DNA of 64,000 nucleotides. Origin: DASRAU01 sp035638075 (GTDB lineage Bacteria > Acidobacteriota > Polarisedimenticolia > Gp22-AA2). The DNA is taken from the NCBI GenBank assembly GCA_035638075.1, contig DASRAU010000036.1, forward strand, positions 62,001-126,000. Direction: 5' to 3'. The stretch's first letter is position 1. Each line of letters begins with the position of its first letter. The notes under the pieces were generated by a model that was given only the letters and a program-made list of their open reading frames with translations, made no database searches and was not told the origin of the DNA. Of the stretch, positions 41,841 to 50,664 are shown piece by piece. The translations under genes were made by a program, and so were the position numbers.

Positions 41841-42929
41841 ATGGCCACTGTTTCGGTCGGAAAAAAGATCATCGCGACGGCGGGGGAGGTCCAGCGCGAC
41901 ATCCTCAAGCGCCGCCAGCCCAACCTCAAGTTTCCGCTGCGCAGCCTGTCGAACGTCAAGTACGACCCGAAGGCGGGGCACTTCGAGATGCGCGGGCGCA
42001 AGAAGGTGCGCACGCTGACCGTCTCGACGGTGAAGACGTTCGCGCAGACGCTGCGCATGATGGCGCTCTCCAAGGAGCTGGTGGACCAGGACGACATCGC
42101 CACCAAGCGAGAGGCGTACTACGTCAGCAAGAACTGGGACGACGCGCGCTTCCTCGAGCAGACGGAGTCCGACGCCGTCATGGACGACGTGGAGGCGCTG
42201 TTCGAGGTCAACCGCGAGCAGATCGGCTTCGTCCCCGAGGAGAAGGGAGGGGAGATCTCCGGCCAGCTCGTCATCGTCGATCGCGACTCCGAAACCGGCA
42301 AGCCGCTGCGCATCGACTGCACCAAGTTCGGGTCGGGCGCCTACTCGATCCCGATCTCGACCGAGCACCTGAAGTTCGAGACCAACGCCGACTTCCTCCT
42401 CGTCATCGAGACCGCCGGGATGTTCCAGCGCCTGGTGAAGCACAAGTACTGGAAAACCGCGAACTGCGTCCTGGTGTCGATGGGGGGCGTGCCGACGCGC
42501 GCCTGCCGCCGGTTCGTGCGGCGCCTCGCCGACGTCAAGAAGATCCCCGTCTACGTGTTCGTCGACGGCGACCCGTACGGCATCTCCAACATCTACCGGA
42601 CCCTCAAGGTCGGCAGCGGCAACGCGGCGCACCTCAACGAGTTCTTCTGCGTGCCGCAGGCGCGCTATCTCGGCATCACCCCCCAGGACATCATCGACTA
42701 CAGGCTGCCGACGCACCCGCTCAAGGACGTGGACGTGAAGCGGGCCCGCGACGCCATCAAGAACGATCCGTTCTTCGGGCATCACAAGGCGTGGGTGGCG
42801 GCGATGGAGCACCTCCTCAAGATGGGCGTGCGCGCCGAGCAGCAGGCGCTCGCCAAGTGGGGGCTGAACTACGTGATCGAGAAGTACCTGCCCGAGAAGC
42901 TGGAGCACCCGGAGCGCTTCCTGCCCTGA
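41841..42929 (+). CDS. top6A: DNA topoisomerase VI subunit A (Spo11-like)
   Basis: A 362-residue Spo11/Top6A protein of normal length. The winged-helix part carries the active-site tyrosine in TKREAYYVSKNWDD (Tyr93/Tyr94). The Toprim domain has the acidic Glu in FLLVIETAGMF and the Asp pair in VFVDGDPYGISNIY. It forms the DNA-cleaving half of topoisomerase VI, making two-base staggered breaks through tyrosyl links, and should partner with the subunit B gene at 34598. ATG 41841 has CCGGAGG upstream. The stop overlaps a CTG that appears to start the next gene (CTGA). Confidence 0.95.
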   Translation: MATVSVGKKIIATAGEVQRDILKRRQPNLKFPLRSLSNVKYDPKAGHFEMRGRKKVRTLTVSTVKTFAQTLRMMALSKELVDQDDIATKREAYYVSKNWDDARFLEQTESDAVMDDVEALFEVNREQIGFVPEEKGGEISGQLVIVDRDSETGKPLRIDCTKFGSGAYSIPISTEHLKFETNADFLLVIETAGMFQRLVKHKYWKTANCVLVSMGGVPTRACRRFVRRLADVKKIPVYVFVDGDPYGISNIYRTLKVGSGNAAHLNEFFCVPQARYLGITPQDIIDYRLPTHPLKDVDVKRARDAIKNDPFFGHHKAWVAAMEHLLKMGVRAEQQALAKWGLNYVIEKYLPEKLEHPERFLP

Positions 42930-44413
42930 CCAGATCCGCATTGTGTGCGCTCGCCCTCGCGCTCGGCGCGGCGGGAATCGCCTGCTCGAAGGGGCCGGAG
43001 AAGCCGGCCGCGCCGCCCCCGGGGGTCGAGGTCAACGACGTCCACGCGGGGGTGAATCCCACCCGGGTGGCCGAGCTGACGATGCCGGCCTCGATCCACG
43101 ACGTCCAGGCGACGATACGCCGCGCGAAAACCGCCGGACTCGCGGTGAGCATCGCCGGCACGCGCCACGCCATGGGGGGACAGCAGTTCGGCGCCGGGAC
43201 GATCCTCATCGACATGACCGGGATGAAGGATGTTCTGCGCTTCGATCGCGAGCAGGGTCTCATCGAAGCCGAGGCGGGCATCACCTGGCCCGACCTCCTG
43301 GCGTACCTGCGCGATCACCAGGCCGACCCGGGACCACAGTGGGGCTTCCGTCAGAAGCAGACCGGGGCCGACCGCCTGACGCTCGGGGGAGCGCTCGCCT
43401 CGAACGCGCACGGCCATGGTCTGGCGATGAAACCGATCGTCGATGACGTCGAGTCGCTCGTGCTCGTGGACCCGGAAGGGAACATGCGCCGCTGCAGCCG
43501 CAGGGAGAACCCGGGCCTGTTCCGCCTCGCCATCGGCGGCTACGGGCTGTTCGGCGTGATCGCGCACGTCGAGCTGCGACTGGTGAAGCGGGTCCGTGTG
43601 CAGAAGCTCGTCGAGGAGGCGCAGGTGAAGGATCTGCCCGCGCTCTTCGAGAAGCGCATTCGCGACGGCTTCACCTACGGCGACTTCCAGTTCGCCATCG
43701 ACCCGCAGTCGGAGGACTTCCTGCGCCGTGGTGTGCTGTCGTGCTGGCGTCCGGTGAAGGACGCGACACCGCTCACCGCGGAACCGAAAGTCTTGTCGGA
43801 GGAGAACCTCGCCGAGCTGTACTACCTGGCGCACGCCGACCCGGCCGCGGCCTACGAGCGCGACAGCTCCTTCATGCTCGGCACGACCGGGGAGGTCGGC
43901 TGGTCGGACGAGCACCAGATGGGATTGGCGCTCGAGAACTATCACGAGGCGCTCGACGTTCGCCTGGGATCGAAGGAGCCGGGGACCGAGCTGCTCACCG
44001 AGCTCGATGTGCCGCGCGATCGCCTGCCGGAATTCCTCGAGGACGTCCGCGCCGCGATGCTGGAGCTGAAATTTGCCCCGATCGACGGCACGGTGCGGCT
44101 GGTGGACCGGGAGGACGCGACCTTCCTGCCGTACGCGCGGGGTGCGATCGCGGCGGTCAACATCAACCTGCACGTGGCGCACTCCAAAGAGGGTCTTTTG
44201 GCTGCCGCCGTCCGCTTCCGCCGCCTCATCGACCTGGCGCGCGCCCGGGGCGGGTCGTTCTCCCTGGCCTACCACCGCTTCGCCACGAAGGAGCAGATCG
44301 AGGCCTGCTACCCCGAGTTCGGCGATTTCCTGGCGCAAAAGCGGCAGTTCGACCCCCAGGAGCGCTTCCAGAGCGACTGGTACCGCGCCATGAAGTCGAT
44401 GTTCCAGCCCTGA
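42926..44413 (+). CDS. FAD-dependent oxidoreductase lipoprotein (sugar-lactone oxidase type)
   Basis: A 495-residue protein of the VAO/PCMH FAD-binding type: PASIHDVQATIRRAKTAGLAVSIAGTRHAMGG (FAD pyrophosphate site), TLGGALASNAHGHGL, and a C-terminal domain ending FGDFLAQKRQFDPQERFQSDW, as in D-arabinono-1,4-lactone / L-gulonolactone oxidases. I place the start at CTG 42926, in a CTGA overlap with the top6A stop, because it restores the basic N-region (TR) of a lipoprotein signal peptide with Cys in AAGIACSKG. The alternative TTG at 42941 lacks a positive charge and a ribosome site. It would sit on the periplasmic side. Electron acceptor and substrate are unknown. Confidence 0.82.
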   Translation: MTRSALCALALALGAAGIACSKGPEKPAAPPPGVEVNDVHAGVNPTRVAELTMPASIHDVQATIRRAKTAGLAVSIAGTRHAMGGQQFGAGTILIDMTGMKDVLRFDREQGLIEAEAGITWPDLLAYLRDHQADPGPQWGFRQKQTGADRLTLGGALASNAHGHGLAMKPIVDDVESLVLVDPEGNMRRCSRRENPGLFRLAIGGYGLFGVIAHVELRLVKRVRVQKLVEEAQVKDLPALFEKRIRDGFTYGDFQFAIDPQSEDFLRRGVLSCWRPVKDATPLTAEPKVLSEENLAELYYLAHADPAAAYERDSSFMLGTTGEVGWSDEHQMGLALENYHEALDVRLGSKEPGTELLTELDVPRDRLPEFLEDVRAAMLELKFAPIDGTVRLVDREDATFLPYARGAIAAVNINLHVAHSKEGLLAAAVRFRRLIDLARARGGSFSLAYHRFATKEQIEACYPEFGDFLAQKRQFDPQERFQSDWYRAMKSMFQP

Positions 44414-44438
44414 GCCCGGCCCTCCGAGGCTTTTTTTT
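44414..44438 (+). terminator. Intrinsic terminator after the FAD lipoprotein gene
   Basis: Directly after the stop codon: stem GCCCGG (44414-44419), loop ccct, stem CCGAGGC (44424-44430) with one bulged A, then eight T residues (44431-44438). It is the only stem plus T-tract I found in the window. Confidence 0.75.
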
Positions 44439-44506
44439 CGAAAGAGGGAGCCTCCGGACCCCTTTCGACGACTAATTGGAAGCAGCTCGCCGATCGGAGG
44501 TCCGCC

Positions 44507-47500
44507 ATGAACATCCAGTCCGTAAGACCCGGGCGCGTCCTCGTGCCGGCGCTTCTCGTCGTTGTCTTCGTGACGACATTCGTGGGGTCTGTCGCCGCGT
44601 CCGAGGGCGCGGCGCGGCGCCTGACGTTCGCGCAGCGCGTCGAGGCGCAGCGGGCGATCGAGCGCCTCTACGAGGCGGGGCGCACCGGATCGACCCGGCG
44701 CTTCGACGATGCGGCGGCGCAGGCGCTCATCGAGAAGAAGGTGAGGACCTCGTTGCGGCAGTCGGCCGAGCTTGCGAAGGTCTGGCACGATCCGATCACA
44801 GCCGTTGCGCTGCGGCGGGAGCTTCTGCGCATCGCGACCCACACCCGTTTCCCGGAGCGCCTGAAGGCCCTCTACGACGCGCTGCATGACGACGCGTACG
44901 TCATCCAGGAGACCTTCGTGCGGGCGGAGCTCGCCGAGCGGCTGACCCGGGAGCACGCGGAGAGCGACGCTCCGGACGCCTTTGGACCTCGAGGCGAAAC
45001 CGACGCCGCCGAAGTGATGGCCGTGGACGTGGCCGACGCGCTCGCGGCGCTCCCGACTCCGAGCCTGCAGTCCGGGGACCCGTCGTGCGGACTCGAGGAT
45101 CTGTGGTGGACCGGGGCCAGCGGGTCGCCGCCCGCCGCCCGGACCGAGCAGACGGCCGTGTGGACCGGCTCGGAGATGATTGTCTGGGGCGGCCGCGGGG
45201 CGACCGAGCTCAAGACGGGGGGACTGTACGATCCGCTCACCAACAGCTGGCGGCCGACGTCCCAGGTCGCGGCGCCGGCGGCGCGCTGGGGGCACACCGC
45301 CGTGTGGACCGGCTCCGAGATGATCGTCTGGGGAGGCTCCATCAACGGGACGATCTTCGTCTCCGGAGGCCGCTACGATCCGGTTGCCGACGCCTGGACG
45401 GCGACCTCCCTCGTGGGCGCGCCGTCGACCCGGTATGAGCATCGCGCCGTCTGGACCGGAACCGAAATGATCGTGTGGGGCGGACGCCTGAGCGGCGTTC
45501 TCAACACCGGGGCGCGCTACAACCCGGCGACCGATTCCTGGTCCCCCACGTCGACTGCCGGGGCGCCGACCGTCGGGCTGCGCCACGTGCAGGTCTGGAC
45601 CGGCACCGAGATGATCGTCTGGGGCGGGGCCTACACCTCCGCGGGGGGCGTCTACAGCCCGGCGACCGACTCCTGGCGGCCGACGGCGATGCTCAACGCG
45701 CCCTCCCCGCGGGACCAGTTTGCGGGTGTGTGGGCCGGGACGGAGATGGTCGTCTGGGGCGGGGACAACGGCATCACGCCGGGGGGGGGACGCTACGACC
45801 CGGCCACCGACACCTGGCGTCCGACGGCCGCGAGCGGGGCGCCTCCGAACCGGCTGGACCCGACGATGGTCTGGACCGGCAGCCGGGTCATCCTCTGGGG
45901 CGGCAGGGACTGGTCCACACTCCCGCCGACGCAGGCTCTGGTCAACACCGGGGCGCTCTATGACCCGGTCGCCGACGCCTGGACCATGACCCCGTTGATG
46001 GGCGCCCCGTCCGCCCGCGCCCAGCACTCCGCCGTCTGGACGGGCGACCGGATGATCGTCTGGGGGGGCGGATCGAACACCGGCGGGCGCTACGACCCTG
46101 TGGCCAACGCCTGGTCCCCCACGAATGCAGGGACGACAGGCGCTCCCTCGGCGCGCACCGGGCACACGGCCGTCTGGACCGGCAGCGAGATGATCATCTG
46201 GGGCGGCACGGGGGACACGACCGGCAGCCGCTACGATCCGCTGCTCGACACGTGGACCGCGACCGCGCTCACCTTGGCGCCGAGCCCGCGCAACCACCAC
46301 ACGGCCGTCTGGAGCGGGAACGAGATGATCGTGTGGGGCGGCAACAACAGCTCGGGCACACCTCTCGCCACCGGAGCCCGCTACGACCCGGCGGCGAACG
46401 CCTGGTCCCCGACCGGGACCATCGGCGCTCCGGCCGGACGCGGTTACCACAGCGCCGTCTGGGAAGGTGGAGCGATGGTCGTCTGGGGAGGCGAGATCGC
46501 CGGCCACCAGCTGACGAACACCGGAGGGCGCTACGACCCGCTCGATGATGTGTGGGCGCCGACGTCCCTGATTGGAGCCCCGTCTCCGCGCGCGGCCCAC
46601 ACCGCCGTTGCGACCGGCTTCGGGATGATCGTCTGGGGAGGGACCGGGGCTTCGAGCACCACCACCAACACCGGTGGCCGGTACGACACTTCGACCGACC
46701 AGTGGTTGCCGACTTCGCTTGCGAACGCGCCGTTCGCGCGATCGGGGCACACGGCCGTCTGGACCGGACAGAAGATGATCGTCTGGGGCGGTGGAACCAG
46801 CTCCGGCGGCCTGTACGAGCCGCTGCTCGACTCCTGGGCGCCGACGCCGACGAGCGGTGCGCCGTTCGCCCGCTACTATCACTCGGCCGTCTGGACCGGC
46901 CGCGAGATGATCGTCTGGGGGGGCCTCTACCAGGACTTCTCTACCTTCTATGTGTATTCGACCAACACCGGCGGCCGCTTCGATCCCGCGGCCGGCACCT
47001 GGACCGCGACGACGACCGACAACGCCCCCACCGCGCGCGACGCTCACACGGCCGTCTGGACCGGGAACGCGATGATCGTCCGCGGAGGCGAGGAGAACAC
47101 GGGGGACGTCATCTTTCTCGCGTCGGACGATGCCGTGACCTGGTACGGATCCACGGCCGCGCTGCAGCCCGATGCCGACGGCGATGGCGTCACCGCCTGC
47201 GAGGATTGCGACGACGCCAACGCCGGCGTGCAAACGACACCGCCCGAAGTCGGCTCGATCTCGGCCGACGGGACGCTGTTCAGCTGGAATGCGCCGGCCG
47301 GCGGCGCGCTGCGCTACGACCTGCTGCGCACGTCGAACCCGGCGGATTTCGTCAATGGCGCCGTGTGCGTGGCGAGTGGTGTCTCCGACCCTGTGGCCGA
47401 GGATGACGACGTGCCGCCGCTCGGAGGGTTCTTCTACTACCTCGTCCGCGCGGAGAACGCCTGTCCCGCTGCGCTCGGTTCGGGGCCGCTCGGCTTCCGA

Positions 47501-47539
47501 TCGAACGGGCAGCCCATCCAGGGGCGCACGTGCCCGTGA
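44507..47539 (+). CDS. Secreted protein with about 14 kelch-like repeats
   Basis: A 1010-residue protein with a signal-like N-terminus (VLVPALLVVVFVTTFVGSVAAS), a helical domain of about 150 residues (TFAQRVEAQRAIERLY, the start seen in a class of propeller proteins of environmental bacteria), then about 14 near-identical units with the core H(T/S)AVWTG-x-EMIVWGG (residues about 215-860), each followed by GGRYDP and W-P-T. These make two six- to eight-bladed kelch propellers. A short Asp-rich Ca-binding segment (DADGDGVTACEDCDD) and a fibronectin-like tail end the protein. GGAGG precedes ATG 44507. Probably a surface or secreted binding protein; ligand unknown. Confidence 0.85.
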   Translation: MNIQSVRPGRVLVPALLVVVFVTTFVGSVAASEGAARRLTFAQRVEAQRAIERLYEAGRTGSTRRFDDAAAQALIEKKVRTSLRQSAELAKVWHDPITAVALRRELLRIATHTRFPERLKALYDALHDDAYVIQETFVRAELAERLTREHAESDAPDAFGPRGETDAAEVMAVDVADALAALPTPSLQSGDPSCGLEDLWWTGASGSPPAARTEQTAVWTGSEMIVWGGRGATELKTGGLYDPLTNSWRPTSQVAAPAARWGHTAVWTGSEMIVWGGSINGTIFVSGGRYDPVADAWTATSLVGAPSTRYEHRAVWTGTEMIVWGGRLSGVLNTGARYNPATDSWSPTSTAGAPTVGLRHVQVWTGTEMIVWGGAYTSAGGVYSPATDSWRPTAMLNAPSPRDQFAGVWAGTEMVVWGGDNGITPGGGRYDPATDTWRPTAASGAPPNRLDPTMVWTGSRVILWGGRDWSTLPPTQALVNTGALYDPVADAWTMTPLMGAPSARAQHSAVWTGDRMIVWGGGSNTGGRYDPVANAWSPTNAGTTGAPSARTGHTAVWTGSEMIIWGGTGDTTGSRYDPLLDTWTATALTLAPSPRNHHTAVWSGNEMIVWGGNNSSGTPLATGARYDPAANAWSPTGTIGAPAGRGYHSAVWEGGAMVVWGGEIAGHQLTNTGGRYDPLDDVWAPTSLIGAPSPRAAHTAVATGFGMIVWGGTGASSTTTNTGGRYDTSTDQWLPTSLANAPFARSGHTAVWTGQKMIVWGGGTSSGGLYEPLLDSWAPTPTSGAPFARYYHSAVWTGREMIVWGGLYQDFSTFYVYSTNTGGRFDPAAGTWTATTTDNAPTARDAHTAVWTGNAMIVRGGEENTGDVIFLASDDAVTWYGSTAALQPDADGDGVTACEDCDDANAGVQTTPPEVGSISADGTLFSWNAPAGGALRYDLLRTSNPADFVNGAVCVASGVSDPVAEDDDVPPLGGFFYYLVRAENACPAALGSGPLGFRSNGQPIQGRTCP
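45150..47090 (+). repeat. Tandem coding repeats of the kelch array
   Basis: About 14 copies, 125-165 bp apart, of a DNA core close to 'cgccgtctggaccgg ... gagatgatcgtctggggcgg'. Nucleotide identity is retained as well as protein identity, so the array could expand or contract by recombination. Confidence 0.75.
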
Positions 47540-47540
47540 T

Positions 47541-48725
47541 CTAGCGCAGCCGGCCGGCCTTGCGCAGCAGGTCGGTGAGGCGGTCGAGCGGCAGGGCGTA
47601 GGCGGTGTTGCCGTCGCGGCCCGCGGTCGTCGTCGCCATGGTCAGGGCGTTGAGGATCGCCTCTTCGGTCGCCTCCTCGGCGGCGCGGAAGATCGGATCG
47701 AGGTGATCGTCGGCGACGACCTCCAGCTTGTAGGTCAGCGGCTTCGGGTAGTGCGGCACGCGGTTGCCGGTCGAAAACGCCAGGAAGATGTCGCCGCTGC
47801 CGTGGTTGGCGATGGTTCCGGTGCGCGCCAGGCCGAGGGCCGCCTTCGACGCCAGGCGCTGGCACTTGAGATGGTCGAGCGGCGCGTCGGTGGCGACCAC
47901 GATGATGATCGAGCCGTCGGTCGATTCCTTCGGCATGAGGTCACGGATCTCGCGGCCGACCGGAACACCCAGCACCGTCAGGTCGGCGCGGCGCCCCATG
48001 TTGGCGTTGACGAGAACCCCGACGGTCCAGCCGCCGGCCTCGGCCGGCAGCACCCGCGACGCGGTGCCGATGCCTCCCTTGAACTGGTAGGAGATCATCC
48101 CGGTGCCGGCGCCGACCGCGCCTTCCTGCACCGGGCCCTCCTTCGCGTCCTCGATGGCGCGCACCGTGTCCTCGACCGAGACGTGCCGGCCGCGCGCGTC
48201 GTTGAGGGTCGAGTCGTCGCACTCGGCGACGGTCGGGGCGACCACGTCGTCGCCGATGCCGATGTCCGGGTACTTCTTCAGCATGAAGGCGACGACCCCG
48301 TCCATCACCTTGCCGATGTTCATGGTGTTGGTCAGGAGGATCGGCACCTCCAGCGCCCCCTGCGTGTTGATCCAGATGCTGCCGGTCATCTCGCCCGTGC
48401 CGTTGAGGACCCAGGTCGCGGCCGGCACCTTGTCGCGCCACAGGTCACCGCCGTGCGGCAGGATCGCCGTCACGCCCGTCCGCACCGGCCCCTGTCCCGG
48501 AACGAGCTTGCCGTCGCCGCGCACGAGAGTCACCTGTCCGACCCGCACCCCCTTCACGTCGGTGATGGCGTTCAGCGGACCGGGGGGCAGCGTTCCGACG
48601 ACGATGCCGAGGTCGCGCGCCCGCCTGCGAGGATCCTCCTTGCCCGGCGAGCCGGTCCCTGGCGCGCCGAACGAGAGCGTCACCGAGGCGAGCAGAAGGA
48701 GAGCGCAGGCTCTCGGCCGGGTCAT
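47541..48725 (-). CDS. P1 family (DmpA-type) aminopeptidase, secreted
   Basis: A 394-residue member of peptidase family P1 / S58 (L-aminopeptidase D-Ala-esterase/amidase). Signal peptide (RACALLLLASVTLSFG), then the family landmarks GPLNAITDVKGVRVGQVTL, RTGVTAILPHGG, LTNTMNIG, and the autocleavage region GTIANHGSGDIFLAFSTGN, where the nucleophile is expected at the Gly-Ser of NHGSGD. Members self-cleave into two chains and release N-terminal residues, including D-amino acids. ATG 48725 overlaps the stop of the SDR gene (ATGA). It ends one base from the convergent kelch gene. Confidence 0.9.
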   Translation of the reverse strand: MTRPRACALLLLASVTLSFGAPGTGSPGKEDPRRRARDLGIVVGTLPPGPLNAITDVKGVRVGQVTLVRGDGKLVPGQGPVRTGVTAILPHGGDLWRDKVPAATWVLNGTGEMTGSIWINTQGALEVPILLTNTMNIGKVMDGVVAFMLKKYPDIGIGDDVVAPTVAECDDSTLNDARGRHVSVEDTVRAIEDAKEGPVQEGAVGAGTGMISYQFKGGIGTASRVLPAEAGGWTVGVLVNANMGRRADLTVLGVPVGREIRDLMPKESTDGSIIIVVATDAPLDHLKCQRLASKAALGLARTGTIANHGSGDIFLAFSTGNRVPHYPKPLTYKLEVVADDHLDPIFRAAEEATEEAILNALTMATTTAGRDGNTAYALPLDRLTDLLRKAGRLR

Positions 48726-49711
48726 CGCACCTGCCCCGTCTTGCGCAGCCACGCGACCAGGCGCCGCAGACCCTCGACGAGCGGCGTGATGGTGTAGCCG
48801 AGATCCGCCGCGGCGCGCCCGCTGTCGTAGGTCCACGACTTGCGGTAGATGCGGACGACCTCGTGCGTCAGCGTCCTCGGCGGGCGGCCGAAGGCCTGCG
48901 CCAGGAGGTACTCGCTCCAGCCGGCGACGGACGCGACCCCGAGCGGGATGTTGAAGCGCGGCGGCTTCCGCCCGCTCGCGACCTCGAGCGCGGCGTAGAA
49001 CTCGGGGCCGGTGCGGTTGTCGCCGCCGAGGATGTAGCGCCGCGCGGGCGGTGTCGTCTCGAGCACCTTCACGAAGCCCGCGGTGACGTCGTCCACGTAG
49101 GCGTAAGACCAGCCCTGGATCGCCATCCCGAAGGGCATCGTGCCGTTGAGGACCGGGATGATGTTGCGCGCCACGAGATTGCCGTCGGTCAGATGTCCCG
49201 GCCCGTAGATCACCCCCGGATAGAGGATGAAGAGAGGGTGCCCGTCGGCGACGAGCTTCCGGGCCAGCGCGTCGGCGACCACCTTGGTGCGCTCGTAGTC
49301 GTTGTGGATCTCGCTCGTGCGCCGCGCATCGTCCTCGCGCAGCGGGCGCCCGTTCGAGGGGCCGAGCGCGATGAACGACGACGTGTAGACGATCTTCGGG
49401 ACCTTCGCGTCGGAGGCTTCGCGCACCAGTCGCTCGGTGCCGCCGACGTTGACGCGATCGAACTCGCTGCGGTCGCGCGCCCACATTTTCACCAGCGCCG
49501 CGGCGTGCACCACCGCGTCCTGCCCCTGCAGCGCGGCGCGGTAGGTCTCCGGCCGTTCGACCGACCCGACGACCGGCTGCACCCCCGCCGGCAGCGTCGC
49601 GGCCGACTCCGGCGCGCGAATGAGCGCGGTCAGGTCATGGCGCCGCGCGTGCAGCGCAGAGAGCAGGGCGTGCCCCAGGAATCCCGTGCCGCCTGTCACG
49701 AAGATGCGCAT
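48722..49711 (-). CDS. NAD(P)-dependent epimerase/reductase (extended SDR)
   Basis: A 329-residue extended short-chain dehydrogenase. MRIFVTGGTGFLG is the Rossmann TGxxGxxG motif at the very N-terminus, VHAAALV the NAG-equivalent, and YERTKVVAD the catalytic Y-x3-K. The substrate-binding part (YPGVIYGPGHLTDGN, YVDDVTAGFVKVLE) is like dihydroflavonol-4-reductase or sterol/hopanoid-associated SDRs. It leads a two-gene unit with the P1 peptidase. A TAGATT hexamer lies 12 nt upstream of its ATG. Substrate unknown. Confidence 0.9.
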   Translation of the reverse strand: MRIFVTGGTGFLGHALLSALHARRHDLTALIRAPESAATLPAGVQPVVGSVERPETYRAALQGQDAVVHAAALVKMWARDRSEFDRVNVGGTERLVREASDAKVPKIVYTSSFIALGPSNGRPLREDDARRTSEIHNDYERTKVVADALARKLVADGHPLFILYPGVIYGPGHLTDGNLVARNIIPVLNGTMPFGMAIQGWSYAYVDDVTAGFVKVLETTPPARRYILGGDNRTGPEFYAALEVASGRKPPRFNIPLGVASVAGWSEYLLAQAFGRPPRTLTHEVVRIYRKSWTYDSGRAAADLGYTITPLVEGLRRLVAWLRKTGQVR

Positions 49712-49749
49712 GAACGGGCGGCGAATCTACCACGGCCCCGGGGATTGCC

Positions 49750-49755
49750 TATAAT
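49750..49755 (+). promoter_or_regulatory. Putative -10 box of the PPK2 gene
   Basis: Perfect TATAAT ending 9 nt before the ATG at 49765; no Shine-Dalgarno fits in between, so the mRNA is probably leaderless. No clear -35. Confidence 0.5.
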
Positions 49756-49764
49756 CCGGGCACC

Positions 49765-50664
49765 ATGAAAAAAGAGCAGGTCAAAAACGCCCGGCGGTTG
49801 TCCGAGATGTTCCGCGTGGAGGATGGGGACAAGTTCCGCCTGAAGGACTGCGACCCGTCCGACACCGGCCCCTTCAAGTCGAAGGAGGACTTGAAAGGGA
49901 CGCTCCAGAAGGGCGTCGAGCGCCTCGCCGAGCTGCAGGAGAAGCTCTACGCCCAGGACCGCTGGGCGCTGCTGCTGATCTTCCAGGCGATGGACGCGGC
50001 CGGGAAGGACAGCACCATCGAGCACGTCATGTCCGGCGTGAACCCGCAGGGGGTGGACGTCAGCTCGTTCAAGGCGCCGTCCGCCGAGGAGCTCGACCAC
50101 GACTTCCTCTGGCGCACCAGCCGCGCGCTCCCCGAGCGCGGGCGCATCGGCATCTTCAACCGCTCGTACTACGAGGAGGTCCTGGTGGTGCGGGTGCACC
50201 CGGAGATCCTGAAGGCGCAGCGCCTGCCGGACGCCTGCCGCACCAAGGGCGTCTTCGACGACCGTTTCCAGGACATCCGCGCCTTCGAGCGTTACCTCTG
50301 CCGCAACGGCGTCATGGTGATCAAGTTCTTCCTGCACGTCTCGAAGGCGGAGCAGCGCCGCCGCTTCCTGGCGCGCCTCGAGCGGCCGGAGAAGAACTGG
50401 AAGTTCTCGACCGCCGACCTGAAGGAGCGGGGCTACTGGAAGGACTACATGAAGGCGTACGAGGATGCTATTCGAGAGACCGCAACTAAGCACGCGCCCT
50501 GGTACGTCGTCCCGGCCGACCACAAGTGGTTCACGCGGGTGGCGGTGGCGGCGGCGGTCATCACGGCCCTCGAGGAGCTCGACCTGCACTTCCCCAAGGT
50601 GGACAAGGCGAAGCGCCGCGAGCTCAGCGAGGTGCGGGCGGGGCTCCTGCGCGAACGCGACTGA
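49765..50664 (+). CDS. ppk2: Polyphosphate kinase 2 family protein
   Basis: A 299-residue PPK2-domain protein. Walker A region FQAMDAAGKDSTI (73-85), GRIGIFNRSYYEEVLVVRVH (Walker B and lid Arg), and the C-terminal APWYVVPADHKWF match the family. One-domain PPK2 enzymes of this length (about 270-300 aa) phosphorylate nucleoside mono- or diphosphates with polyphosphate (class I/III type); GVNPQGVDVSSFKAPS is shared with class III PPK2, which can act on both AMP and ADP. It stands alone, divergent from the SDR gene, and overlaps the convergent aldolase gene by 41 bp. Confidence 0.92.
   Translation: MKKEQVKNARRLSEMFRVEDGDKFRLKDCDPSDTGPFKSKEDLKGTLQKGVERLAELQEKLYAQDRWALLLIFQAMDAAGKDSTIEHVMSGVNPQGVDVSSFKAPSAEELDHDFLWRTSRALPERGRIGIFNRSYYEEVLVVRVHPEILKAQRLPDACRTKGVFDDRFQDIRAFERYLCRNGVMVIKFFLHVSKAEQRRRFLARLERPEKNWKFSTADLKERGYWKDYMKAYEDAIRETATKHAPWYVVPADHKWFTRVAVAAAVITALEELDLHFPKVDKAKRRELSEVRAGLLRERD

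Noticed and set aside
39479..42925. Long upstream extension of the FAD lipoprotein frame
   Set aside because: Crosses the FecR, sigma, secreted protein and top6A genes in another frame; the lipoprotein signal peptide fixes a late start.
42869..47233. 1454-codon open frame on the minus strand
   Set aside because: Antisense shadow of the kelch, FAD lipoprotein and related genes; GC-rich sequence lacks stops, and the product is repetitive Arg/Gly/Asp-rich text without domains.
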